Virus record (IMG/VR): IMGVR_UViG_3300005096_000054
Span: 1 to 39,067 of that record
Origin: a virus
Reading direction: 5' to 3' (one strand)
DNA length: 39,067 nt
Of this stretch, positions 32,074-39,067 are shown piece by piece; the stretch's first letter is position 1, and the number at the start of each line of letters is the position of its first letter. The position numbers and the translations under genes were made by a program. Under the pieces are notes generated by a model, which saw nothing but the letters and a program-made list of their open reading frames with translations, was not told the origin of the DNA and did not search any database.

Positions 32074-32426
32074 AAACTCCGGGCGGTGGTACACCACGCG
32101 AAGACTACGAAATTCTCTGCGAGGATGCTGCCCGCGAGATCGTCGAGTTCATGGAATGCAAGCGGGATGTTTCCTTTGAGGATAGTCAGGCCGATTTCTG
32201 GGGCGAGGATGATGATGGCTGGGACTGGCAAGCGACTATGGTTTTGTCGATGGAATACCGGGATCGCGTTTACCGTATTCCAGTCTTCTGTCAGGACGAC
32301 TCTGGGCAAGTCGAGTTCGGAGAGTCAGACATGCCGTGGGGCGACACTGAGCGCGATTTATGGAGAATAATCTGGATCTCAGAGGTTGATGCGACAACTG
32401 ACCTGCAAAAACAGGAACCAAAATGA
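32070..32426 (+). CDS. Acidic protein, 118 aa
   Basis: The start at 32070 overlaps the previous stop. Strong acidic segment (DSQADFWGEDDDGWDWQAT). An acidic DNA-mimic is one possibility, but nothing in the sequence proves it. Unknown function. Confidence 0.65.
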   Translation: MKTPGGGTPREDYEILCEDAAREIVEFMECKRDVSFEDSQADFWGEDDDGWDWQATMVLSMEYRDRVYRIPVFCQDDSGQVEFGESDMPWGDTERDLWRIIWISEVDATTDLQKQEPK

Positions 32427-32635
32427 ACGACGCTACAGAAGAAACTATCATTGAGCGTGGAGACCTGTTGTTGAAATGCGGCTACGAGATTCGCGTAATG
32501 GCAAATGTGGACAAATGGGTAATGGCTCGACGCAAAGGATGCTCTCCATTTTTGATTGACCTTCGCACAGCAAGCGAGATGCCTATTGCCAAGCAAGCTA
32601 AGCGCCCAAAGGGATGGAAGGTAACTCCAAAATGA
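32423..32635 (+). CDS. Hypothetical protein, 70 aa
   Basis: A small mixed protein (RGDLLLKCGYEIRVMANVD). ATGA overlaps on both sides. Not recognised. Confidence 0.6.
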   Translation: MNDATEETIIERGDLLLKCGYEIRVMANVDKWVMARRKGCSPFLIDLRTASEMPIAKQAKRPKGWKVTPK

Positions 32636-32799
32636 AACACCCAGACTGCACAGAGAACCTACTAGAAAGGTGGGAGCGTGAGGATTTTGAGGATTGCCAG
32701 CCAGCGTCTCGGCGGAAGATGCGATGGAAGCTTCGCGAACTGACATGGATGAAAGCGACGCGCCCATACGTCTTGTGGAGCATAAATGAACCAAGCTAA
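32632..32799 (+). CDS. Hypothetical basic protein, 55 aa
   Basis: The start at 32632 overlaps the previous stop; the product is helical and charged (RWEREDFEDCQPASRRKMRW). It overlaps the next gene by 14 bp. Unknown function. Confidence 0.55.
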   Translation: MKHPDCTENLLERWEREDFEDCQPASRRKMRWKLRELTWMKATRPYVLWSINEPS

Positions 32800-33082
32800 C
32801 TTTAACTTGGAGCCAGATCCCTATCCATCAGGATTCGAATTCTGGCTGCGCAAGAACGCCCACATATATCGGGCCTTCGAATACAGAGCGCTTGAAATGG
32901 CCATGTCGGGTCGTAAGAGGTATTCGGCACGCTGTATCATCGAGAGCATCAGGTACGACACTGATCTATCGGATTCTGGTGTGTTGTTCAAATGTGATGG
33001 AAATCATGTTCCAGGTCTTGCGAGATTATTTCTTGAAAAATATGGCGAACGCTTTCCGAAGTTTTTTGAGTTGAGGGGATGA
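32786..33082 (+). CDS. Hypothetical phage protein, 98 aa
   Basis: PSGFEFWLRKNAHIYRAFEY and YSARCIIESIRYDTDL look like a widespread small phage family of unknown function. Coupled to both neighbours. Confidence 0.7.
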   Translation: MNQANFNLEPDPYPSGFEFWLRKNAHIYRAFEYRALEMAMSGRKRYSARCIIESIRYDTDLSDSGVLFKCDGNHVPGLARLFLEKYGERFPKFFELRG

Positions 33083-33285
33083 GCAAGATAATGGCTAAAT
33101 GCGTTTGCACCTCGATTTTTGACAATGTTATTTCATGCGAAGCCACTTGTATGCGAGATGCGCCAACGCCGTGGATCTGCACAAGGGAGCGAGGACACAC
33201 AGGCGAACATATTGCCTGCGGCGGAAGCCATAACCATAAGATGTTCACTTGGAATGATGACGCTGATGAACAGGCAATAAAGTGA
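33079..33285 (+). CDS. Cys/His-rich small protein, 68 aa
   Basis: Many zinc-type ligands (KCVCTSIFDN, CEATCMRD, WICTRERGHTGEHIACGGSH). Probably a zinc-binding fold. ATGA coupled upstream. Confidence 0.65.
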   Translation: MSKIMAKCVCTSIFDNVISCEATCMRDAPTPWICTRERGHTGEHIACGGSHNHKMFTWNDDADEQAIK

Positions 33286-33647
33286 GAGCAATAATCCGCA
33301 CCAGCGATGATATCCGAAAGTTCGCGAATCAGATCAGCGACAAGCTAACTGGCAAGCCCTACCAGATTGATATTCGTCCATTCAAGCGATCAAGAACATT
33401 GCCACAAAACGCGAAACTGCATGCGATGATTCGATCACTTGGCCTGCACTGCGGATACACCGACTCGCAAATGAAAGATATCGTCAAGCAAGAATTTGGA
33501 ACGGTCAAGGTCGTTGAGCTAGGAGGACGTATCGTCGAGGTCGCAAAACCAACATCAGAATATAACGTAGAGGAACTGGCTATGGTCATCGAGCATCTTT
33601 ATCAATTAGGCGCAGAAATTGGATGCGTGTTTGGTAATGAATCCTAA
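33282..33647 (+). CDS. ninB: NinB-type recombination mediator (lambda Orf-like)
   Basis: A 121-residue protein starting with GTG at the overlap with the previous stop. TLPQNAKLHAMIRSLG near 38-53 and VAKPTSEYNVEELAMVIEHL near 87-106 are typical of NinB/Orf, which helps load annealing proteins on SSB-coated DNA. It fits with the ERF and exonuclease of the other operon. Confidence 0.88.
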   Translation: MRAIIRTSDDIRKFANQISDKLTGKPYQIDIRPFKRSRTLPQNAKLHAMIRSLGLHCGYTDSQMKDIVKQEFGTVKVVELGGRIVEVAKPTSEYNVEELAMVIEHLYQLGAEIGCVFGNES

Positions 33648-33957
33648 AAAATACACCGAACTAGCCAAGATAGCCCCGCAATGTTTCGGCTGTCGTCAAA
33701 CACCACAGGACGGGGAGCTAGTTCTCGCACATCGAAACCTCAACGGATGGGGCATGTTATTCGGCAGGGGGATAAAGTCTCTGTCGCTGGCTGGTGCGAT
33801 ACTGTGCGGATCGTGTCACCGATATGGCGACAACGAAGGACGCAACGATTCTGAGTTTTGGGAAATGGCTGTGCAGAGGACGCTTACATGGTCTTTTGAA
33901 TCTGGGTTTCTACAATTTAATTCAGAAGGTGGCGATGAATCTAAGGCATTACGATAG
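33637..33957 (+). CDS. DUF1364-like putative nuclease
   Basis: A 106-residue protein; the start at 33637 overlaps the ninB stop. Zinc/HNH-like pattern: CFGCRQTP, then AHRNLNGWGMLFGRGIK, and CGSCHRYGDNEGRND. This family lies next to ninB in many phages and is thought to be nuclease-related. Confidence 0.75.
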   Translation: MNPKKYTELAKIAPQCFGCRQTPQDGELVLAHRNLNGWGMLFGRGIKSLSLAGAILCGSCHRYGDNEGRNDSEFWEMAVQRTLTWSFESGFLQFNSEGGDESKALR

Positions 33958-34005
33958 GGGCTGGAATTATGAACGACTCAGAAAAGGACAGGCAGGTGCA
34001 ATCTT

Positions 34006-34305
34006 GTGAGTGAAATTATCGAACAACTCCGGGAGGCATGTAAAGGGCATCCCAGCGCACAAATTCCGTGGCCACATCGGCTGCTCCACGACGCTGCAGA
34101 CAAAATCGACCAACTACTAACTGACAATATGATTCTTGCCGACAATCGTATGGACGAGTATCGGGAGAATATCAAGCTCACAGAGAAAATAGGTCGTCTG
34201 AATGATGAAGTCTCACGACTTCGTGACACGCTTGAGATTTTAGGGATCGACTCGTCTGCTGTATTGGCTTCCGAACCGGTTCGAGAAATGACGGAAAAAC
34301 CATGA
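34006..34305 (+). CDS. Phage HAADxI-type coiled-coil protein, 99 aa
   Basis: It starts at GTG 34006. HRLLHDAADKIDQLL is a common motif of small phage proteins of unknown role; a long coiled coil follows (TEKIGRLNDEVSRLRDTLE). Coupled by ATGA to the next gene. Confidence 0.7.
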   Translation: MSEIIEQLREACKGHPSAQIPWPHRLLHDAADKIDQLLTDNMILADNRMDEYRENIKLTEKIGRLNDEVSRLRDTLEILGIDSSAVLASEPVREMTEKP

Positions 34306-34772
34306 CTGAAACAGAATGGATCAAAACAGAAAAAGCAGCGTTAGTTTCTAACGCGAAACTAAGTACCTTCAAAGGCATGTCGAAACACGATTTCTATGGA
34401 CTGGATCGAGTTTATGAGGGCGGTCACGCATCGCCACTTCAAGGCAGGGCAATGTATTTCAATTCAGCCCAAATCGAAAGAGTTGCTGACTTGTGCGCAA
34501 TATCAGGAATTACACTCCCATCTGCAATCAAGGTCGTCATTGCTCAGGGAGGTGAGCCGCCTGAACCATGGAATACACCGGAAGGAAAAGCAGCGAAGGG
34601 CAAGAACTATCTCGGACCATTGAAAAACAGAATCAGCCAGATTCGTGAGCTTGTGCCGCAAAAAGAGTATAATTCACCAGTATACCGATATGTTTGCGAG
34701 CTCATTAAAATCTGCGACAGATTGCTTTCTGAGCTAGGCGAATCAAGAAATGGACAAGACTATAAAATATGA
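34302..34772 (+). CDS. Hypothetical protein, 156 aa
   Basis: Mostly helical, with GLDRVYEGGHASPLQGRAMY and an extended C-terminal helix region. It precedes the antitermination gene. No domain recognised. Confidence 0.6.
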   Translation: MTETEWIKTEKAALVSNAKLSTFKGMSKHDFYGLDRVYEGGHASPLQGRAMYFNSAQIERVADLCAISGITLPSAIKVVIAQGGEPPEPWNTPEGKAAKGKNYLGPLKNRISQIRELVPQKEYNSPVYRYVCELIKICDRLLSELGESRNGQDYKI

Positions 34773-34932
34773 GCGTACATGCCAGAAAAACCCGAAGTAT
34801 CCGATTGTTCGGCTGGTATGTGGCGACATTGAATACATTCTGAAGAGGGGTGGCGCGCTTGTTCGCTCAAAAAACCAGTATGGCCTCGGATACTGTGGTC
34901 AACGAACTGATCAGAACGTGGAGGCGCGCTAG
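34750..34932 (+). CDS. Possible small protein, 60 aa
   Basis: It overlaps both neighbours (23 bp upstream, about 80 bp downstream). CQKNPKYPIVRLVCGDIEYI looks protein-like. The Shine-Dalgarno is weak, so it may only serve to couple translation of the Q-like gene. Confidence 0.45.
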   Translation: MDKTIKYERTCQKNPKYPIVRLVCGDIEYILKRGGALVRSKNQYGLGYCGQRTDQNVEAR

Positions 34933-35293
34933 ATTAAGCTCAGACAGCGGGGCGCTAGGCTTTCCGAGTATCAGCATATTGGGCAAGGTCGCTGAAATGG
35001 GTGGCGTAAACATACGTGGCGGAAAAGGCTCAAGGCCGGTTGAGGCCGCCGCAGAATGCTTGACAGATGCAGATAGGGTTCAAAGCGTAGTAACAAATAT
35101 GCCGGAATCCGAAAGCTCTGCTTTCCAGGCATACCACCTAGGCATCGTTCGTGGCGACAGTTGTCGAGGAAGGCCGCACAAATATCGGGCGCTTATTCTC
35201 GGCATATCACAGAAAACCTATAAAAAACGGGTAGATAGGGCTTGGCGCATATTGCAAATGCAAGTCATTGAAATGCTTGACAGGGTTCCATGA
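34859..35293 (+). CDS. Q-like late antitermination/regulator protein
   Basis: About 144 residues if TTG at 34859 is the start, which has AGAGGGG at proper spacing; GTG 34850 and ATG 34880 are alternatives. WRRARLSSDSGALGFPS, AYHLGIVRGDSC and a C-terminal HTH (YRALILGISQKTYKKRVDRA) fit the antitermQ/ArpU-like group with a sigma-region-4-type end. It is the last gene of the early operon, directly before the late genes, as expected for Q. Confidence 0.75.
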   Translation: MFAQKTSMASDTVVNELIRTWRRARLSSDSGALGFPSISILGKVAEMGGVNIRGGKGSRPVEAAAECLTDADRVQSVVTNMPESESSAFQAYHLGIVRGDSCRGRPHKYRALILGISQKTYKKRVDRAWRILQMQVIEMLDRVP

Positions 35294-35296
35294 AAA

Positions 35297-35326
35297 AGTC
35301 AGACTACGCTTCATTCATAGCTGACT
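35297..35326 (+). promoter_or_regulatory. Hairpin between Q-like gene and late operon
   Basis: AGTCAG (35297-35302) pairs with CTGACT (35321-35326); CTA (35304-35306) pairs with TAG (35318-35320) inside. No U-tract follows, so it is not a classical terminator. Its position suggests a late control site. Confidence 0.4.
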
Positions 35327-35351
35327 AAGAAACCAGCCAAGAGGGCCGTCA

Positions 35352-35540
35352 ATGAATGTTTTCAAAAGCAAGACCATCCTTTTTTCTACGGCTCTCGGCA
35401 TGCTCGGCGCGGCACAACTTAGCCTTTCAGCCATTCAAGAGGTTATTTCTCCGGCAATTTACGGCTGGCTAACACTGGCGATCGCAGTCGCCGTCGCTGG
35501 ACTACGGGCCGTGACGACAGATGCGTTGGCCGACAAGTGA
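35352..35540 (+). CDS. Holin-like membrane protein, 62 aa
   Basis: Two hydrophobic helices (ILFSTALGMLGAAQLSLSAI and YGWLTLAIAVAVAGL) with short loops and a charged C-terminus. It is the first late gene, far from the endolysin on the linear map. It resembles small phage holin-like proteins. Confidence 0.65.
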   Translation: MNVFKSKTILFSTALGMLGAAQLSLSAIQEVISPAIYGWLTLAIAVAVAGLRAVTTDALADK

Positions 35541-35559
35541 CGAGCAAAGGAACCAAGAT

Positions 35560-35952
35560 ATGAGAATCGTTGTTTTTGTACTAGCACTTTTGCTTTCACT
35601 GGTTGCCTATGCCGCCCCTCCGTACGATACGACCGTGATATTCTCGCCGCCCATTACTGGCCCCGTTCCTGACGGCTACAATTTTTATATCGATGATTGC
35701 ACCGCATTAGGTCCAGTTGCAGCCCCAGTCGGCACAGTAACGTTAGGCCAGACCTTCCCCGCGATCTTAACAAGCGACGGCACATACCTAATGTGCGTAC
35801 GATCTTTCAATGCCGCTGGTGAGAATCCAGATCCCGGTCAAGTCGCAACAGTCATTGTCGCCGATCTCCCTCTCCCGAATCCGGTAGACAGCCTTGATAT
35901 TCAGGTTGCTTGCCCAGCTTCGAGTTGCACAGTAGGCATTACCATTAACTAG
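35560..35952 (+). CDS. Secreted Fn3-like protein, 130 aa
   Basis: The ATG at 35560 gives a clean signal peptide (IVVFVLALLLSLVAYAA) with cleavage near AYAA-P; the frame is open upstream to 35521. The mature part is one Fn3/Ig-like domain (GYNFYIDDC, YLMCVRSFNAAGENP) with paired cysteines. It shares the phrase VADLPxP with the next large protein, so the two may come from a duplication. A Sec-exported virion-operon protein is unusual. Confidence 0.65.
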   Translation: MRIVVFVLALLLSLVAYAAPPYDTTVIFSPPITGPVPDGYNFYIDDCTALGPVAAPVGTVTLGQTFPAILTSDGTYLMCVRSFNAAGENPDPGQVATVIVADLPLPNPVDSLDIQVACPASSCTVGITIN

Positions 35953-35961
35953 AAAACGCTA

Positions 35962-36207
35962 ATGCCTTCTGTTGATCAACATCTAGAGAAGTATCTGCTT
36001 GCCAGATATTACAGATGGAAGCAGCCAAAGCGCGATACGGGAGGGGCGTTGTTCTTGTATCCGCCAATAAAGATGACGGGTACTGGATATCACGTACTGA
36101 ATCTTAATCGTGTTGAGAGCCTGCATCCAGACTACGTGATGGGCCTGATAATTGACAGTGATGGCAACCCTCGGTTTCTCGGTAAAAACATGGGACAGAG
36201 CGCATGA
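35962..36207 (+). CDS. Hypothetical protein, 81 aa
   Basis: A small mixed protein (YYRWKQPKRDTGGALFLYPP, then YVMGLIIDSDGNPRFLGKN). It overlaps the fiber gene start (ATGA). Unknown function. Confidence 0.6.
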   Translation: MPSVDQHLEKYLLARYYRWKQPKRDTGGALFLYPPIKMTGTGYHVLNLNRVESLHPDYVMGLIIDSDGNPRFLGKNMGQSA

Positions 36208-38039
36208 AGGGCTTTGCTCGACACATGATAGGAATATGGCTTCTCACTTTATCTGCTATCGCTACATCCGCGTCGGTAACACTTACGTGGGACGAGCCAA
36301 CAGAAAACGAGAACGGAACGCCATTAACCGATCTTGCCAGTTATGAGATTCACAGCGGATGTACAATACCGGGCGCTTATGATCGAGTTGATACGCTATC
36401 AGCGCCGGCAACCGCTTATATAGTTGAGAACATCTTTGGCGATACCTGCTATTTTGCGGCAATTGCTGTTAATTCAGGTGGCGTTAAGAGCTTATTTTCC
36501 AACGAAGCAATAAAGATTCTGGCAGACCTCCCAGATCCGCCAAGTAGTTTATCAATCACATGGACAGAATCAGAGGGCAATGAATTGGCATTTGGTTATA
36601 CGGGCGGGGCTTTTAATACCGGCAATAGTGCCTCTGCTTCTGTCACGCATGGACTAACGATAAACAGCGGCGATCTCGTTGTCGCTTATATTAACTCGAA
36701 TTCAACAACAGCAGTTTCTGCGGATGCCGGCGGAACGACTTTCACAGATGCCGCAAACGAAGTTCCTACAAGTGAAACGGCCAGACAGGCATTATTCTGG
36801 AAGATAGCCGGAGCGAGCGAGCCTGCTAGTTATTCATTCACAGTCGGGAGCGCTAATTGGCAGGTTTTTGTCAAGGTATTCACCTCAGCTAATGACGCAG
36901 TTGTAGATGCTGCGGCTAGAACGCAAAGAGAAGCTACCAGCGCAACCACCATTGTTGCCGGAGCGATTGACACCCAAGTCATTAGCGATAATGCGGTCAG
37001 TGTTATTTTTGGCGGCAAGGACAATCGACGAGGATCAACAGAGCTTTACACGGTTGCAGATAATAGCTACGTGGGGATTCTGGGCGACGCCGCTGTGCAA
37101 ATGGCTGCTGGTGCACATCGAATCTACACGACCGGAGAGACCTTCAGTGGTACCGTTACGATAGAAACAGCAGACGCTAATGATAGTAGAAACGACAGAA
37201 CCTATAGCATTCATATGTCGTTTGTTGAGGGCGGTGGAGGCGGTACGACGTACAACGAGTCGTTTTCTTCTCCGTTAGATTTGACATACGCCGCTGCTTC
37301 TATAGCGAATAGACAGGGACCAATGTCCGGCCAAATGGATCTGGCAACAACGTTGTCTGCAGCATTGATCTCGCCTCAATCGGTTTCAGAGGACGTTGAT
37401 TTTTCTGAAGTAAGTGCTGGAAGTGCACTAATCAATGATTCGATGTCCGAGCAAATAGATTTCGCCGATACAGAGACAGGACTAATCGGGCAGATATCCA
37501 GCATTTCAGGCCAGATTGATTTAGCGACATCAATGGTGTCAGTAATTGATGCCGCTTTGGCAATAGAGGCAGCGGTTGAGTTTGGCGAATTGTGGGCCTT
37601 TATGGCCACCGCAATTGCTGAGACAGCATCGGCTGTTGATTTTGATGAGTCGCTGGATGGAGGTAATTCTGCCATTCAGGCGACAATTATCGCCGATATC
37701 GCGCTTTCTGAGGCTTTTGCGACGGAGCTAATCTTCAGATCAGACTTTTCTGGCGTGCTTGATGTAAGCGAAGCAACAGACACTGTTTTGCAAGCAATCG
37801 GCAATGTGACAGATGTGCTTGATCTGTCAGATATTCAAACAGCACTAATTGATGCTGGCATGTCCTTTTCTGACGCAATCGACTTGTCGGAAGTATGGTC
37901 GTCGCTTTCTGGTGAGATTGCAGCGGCAGTTCATATTATTGTCGCTGCCAGAGATCGCCGGTTTGTTGCAGGGCCAAGAGAAAGGCTTATGGTCGTAAAA
38001 TCTCGACCAAGACGCACAATCGTTAAAAAACTTCATTGA
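36204..38039 (+). CDS. Fiber-like repeat protein with signal peptide
   Basis: A 611-residue protein. Residues 1-23 are signal-peptide-like (MIGIWLLTLSAIATSAS). Residues 24-110 form an Fn3-like domain and about 115-340 a beta-sandwich domain (GDLVVAYINSNSTTAVSADA). A Gly-rich hinge follows (EGGGGGTTYNE). Residues 354-573 are eleven 20-residue repeats. The last 35 residues are basic with a roughly 10-residue pattern (AARDRRF, GPRERLM, SRPRRT). It lies before the structural genes near the fiber-tail adaptor. It could be a virion fiber or a secreted surface protein. Confidence 0.75.
   Translation: MKGFARHMIGIWLLTLSAIATSASVTLTWDEPTENENGTPLTDLASYEIHSGCTIPGAYDRVDTLSAPATAYIVENIFGDTCYFAAIAVNSGGVKSLFSNEAIKILADLPDPPSSLSITWTESEGNELAFGYTGGAFNTGNSASASVTHGLTINSGDLVVAYINSNSTTAVSADAGGTTFTDAANEVPTSETARQALFWKIAGASEPASYSFTVGSANWQVFVKVFTSANDAVVDAAARTQREATSATTIVAGAIDTQVISDNAVSVIFGGKDNRRGSTELYTVADNSYVGILGDAAVQMAAGAHRIYTTGETFSGTVTIETADANDSRNDRTYSIHMSFVEGGGGGTTYNESFSSPLDLTYAAASIANRQGPMSGQMDLATTLSAALISPQSVSEDVDFSEVSAGSALINDSMSEQIDFADTETGLIGQISSISGQIDLATSMVSVIDAALAIEAAVEFGELWAFMATAIAETASAVDFDESLDGGNSAIQATIIADIALSEAFATELIFRSDFSGVLDVSEATDTVLQAIGNVTDVLDLSDIQTALIDAGMSFSDAIDLSEVWSSLSGEIAAAVHIIVAARDRRFVAGPRERLMVVKSRPRRTIVKKLH
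37263..37922 (+). repeat. Eleven tandem 60-bp units coding 20-residue repeats
   Basis: Units share the core hydrophobic-Asp-hydrophobic, as in MSGQMDLATT, VSEDVDFSEV, MSEQIDFADT, ISGQIDLATS, FSGVLDVSEA, VTDVLDLSDI and FSDAIDLSEV. The first core Asp is residue 359 and the last is 560, an average spacing of 20.1. The DNA is diverged, so the repeat is old. Confidence 0.8.
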
Positions 38040-38049
38040 GGTAAACACC

Positions 38050-38610
38050 ATGCAAGCAAACATTCAGTCTGAAATGGCTGTCAACGGGCAGGCGTGTATG
38101 CAATCTGCCGTAAAGGACGAACTCGGCTTGAAAGGCAAATGGAACGTTATTTGCTTTGGTAAAGACGGCAAAGAGAAATGGCGAGATACGATTGAGAATC
38201 TCGTCACGAATGCCGGCGAGTCCATGATGCTGCAGGTTGGTCTTGATGCTCAGACGCAAATCACTGCCTGGCATGTTGGATTGACCGATGGCACACCAAC
38301 GGTCGCAGAAACCGACACAATGGCCAGTCATGCCGGCTGGGTTGAGGTTACGGCCTACACAGAAGGCATCAGGCAGCCATGGACGGGCGGTACTGAGTCG
38401 GGACAGTCCATTAGTAATAGTGCGTCACAGGCTTCATTCGCTATAAACGCGACAACGACTGTCGGCGGTGCTTTTCTAAATAGCGTCAACACCAAGAGCG
38501 GTACCACAGGCACCCTGTATGCCGTAGGCGCGTTTTCAGGCGGTGATAGGGCGTTGGCTAATCTAGATACACTTCAGGTTACAGCAACATTCACAGCGGG
38601 TGGCGCGTAA
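38050..38610 (+). CDS. Structural protein (phage fiber/decoration family)
   Basis: A 186-residue protein. KGKWNVICFGKDGKEKWRDT, then NLVTNAGESMMLQVGL and ITAWHVGLTDGTPTVAETDT, followed by a beta-rich end (TTTVGGAFLNSVNTKSGTTG), is a well-spread family annotated as tail-fiber, capsid-decoration or unknown structural protein. The late-gene context supports a virion role. It precedes the tail adaptor pair. Confidence 0.75.
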   Translation: MQANIQSEMAVNGQACMQSAVKDELGLKGKWNVICFGKDGKEKWRDTIENLVTNAGESMMLQVGLDAQTQITAWHVGLTDGTPTVAETDTMASHAGWVEVTAYTEGIRQPWTGGTESGQSISNSASQASFAINATTTVGGAFLNSVNTKSGTTGTLYAVGAFSGGDRALANLDTLQVTATFTAGGA

Positions 38611-38861
38611 TGAAAATCGTAGTTAAGAATCGATGTGAGTCTGGTGACATGATCTCACTGCCGGCAAAAGACAAAGCGGCGGCGGAAAGGGCTTGCACTG
38701 GACTTACTAAAGACGCTCACGTTCAGGGTGCTACAGTCGTCGCTGTAATCGGCGGTAAGGCCATTATCAATCATGTCGCGAGGTTTGCTCCGGGAGCATA
38801 TACGGTGCCTGCAGAGGTAGGTGAGAACCTGATCAAGCACAAGCTGGCTGTTAAGGCGTAA
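38610..38861 (+). CDS. Hypothetical late protein, 83 aa
   Basis: An alpha/beta protein (KIVVKNRCESGDMISLPAKD), then GAYTVPAEVGENLIKHKLA. It starts at the overlap with the previous stop (TAATG) and ends 1 bp before the GTG of the adaptor gene. Unknown structural role. Confidence 0.65.
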   Translation: MKIVVKNRCESGDMISLPAKDKAAAERACTGLTKDAHVQGATVVAVIGGKAIINHVARFAPGAYTVPAEVGENLIKHKLAVKA

Positions 38862-38862
38862 C

Positions 38863-39067
38863 GTGCAACCGTTTGAGAAAACTGCCAACGAGGTCATTGC
38901 TCTCGAATTTGACTTTGCGCGCGAGCTTGAGACGGTTTGGCGTCCCGGTAAAGACTATGCCATCAATGCATATGTCAGGCCGCGCATATCGAATGGGCTT
39001 GAATACCAAGCAACCACAGCGGGGCAGTCAGGCGCTAAGGAACCGATATGGCCTAGCCTTGCGGCAA
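38863..39067 (+). CDS. Fiber-tail adaptor-like protein (5' part, continues at base 1)
   Basis: GTG start 1 nt after the previous stop. The 38 codons up to 38976 continue in frame at base 1 (the last 91 bases repeat the first 91). The N-terminal part (FEKTANEVIALEFDFAREL) is the usual opening of this family. The complete protein is 151 residues. Confidence 0.8.
   Translation, partial: MQPFEKTANEVIALEFDFARELETVWRPGKDYAINAYVRPRISNGLEYQATTAGQSGAKEPIWPSLAA
38977..39067. repeat. Second copy of 91-bp terminal repeat
   Basis: Identical to bases 1-91; see the first entry. Confidence 0.93.

Noticed and set aside
32291-32794. 167-codon frame on the - strand across three small genes
   Set aside because: The + strand genes are linked by overlapping start-stop codons, while this frame has no such support.
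33969-34013. 14-codon ORF before the coiled-coil gene at 34006
   Set aside because: AGGGG upstream is suggestive, but the product is too short to support; it may only be a leader.
1-39067. CRISPR array, reverse transcriptase/diversity-generating repeat, insertion sequence or rRNA
   Set aside because: No regularly spaced repeats, no RT motif, no transposase and no rRNA-like segment were seen on reading.

Overview
The window is a complete, probably circularly assembled genome of a small tailed phage (siphovirus-like). The first 91 bases are repeated exactly as the last 91, so the unique length is 38,976 bp and one gene runs across the ends. The host is probably a Gram-negative proteobacterium: the lysis cassette has a lipobox lipoprotein nested in a membrane/coiled-coil gene (spanins), and it is followed by an outer-membrane barrel protein. 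The host genus cannot be read from the sequence. No integrase, CI-size repressor, DNA polymerase, primase or helicase was recognised.

Layout. (1) Late operon, + strand, about 35.35 kb through the circle junction to 19.3 kb. It holds a holin-like protein, two secreted Fn3-like proteins (one with 11 tandem 20-residue repeats), structural proteins, a fiber-tail adaptor and a gpZ-like protein. Then come an HNH nuclease, terminase small and large subunits, a beta-domain/gpW-like fusion, the portal, a fused prohead protease and HK97-fold capsid, a terminator, connector and tail terminator proteins, and the tail tube. The tail assembly chaperone pair has a textbook -1 frameshift site. Tape measure, distal tail, hub, NlpC/P60-like and J-like proteins follow, then M15 endolysin, spanins and a PagL-like barrel. 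(2) Leftward early operon, - strand, 25.37 to 19.29 kb: ERF annealing protein, YqaJ-type exonuclease, an HTH protein and about a dozen small proteins, ending in an HNH/AP2-type nuclease. (3) Rightward early operon, + strand, 25.45 to 35.29 kb: a Cro-like regulator, many tiny proteins (several with zinc-knuckle cysteines), an HNH nuclease, a small C5 cytosine methyltransferase, a DnaT-like protein, NinB, a DUF1364-like protein and a Q-like late regulator just before the late operon.

The two early operons diverge from a 77-bp region at 25,374-25,450 with overlapping promoters. The rightward one seems to start transcription at the AUG of the Cro-like gene, giving a leaderless message. Three gene-poor spots in the rightward operon (27.23-27.38, 28.93-29.22 and 30.12-30.52 kb) carry strong inverted repeats and look like structured RNAs. 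The first is a 127-nt rod-like fold ending in a tRNA-like T-arm. These structured RNAs, the frameshift signal, the leaderless regulator and the 20-residue-repeat secreted fiber are the most notable signals.

All calls come from reading the sequence and recalling family features; no database search was run.
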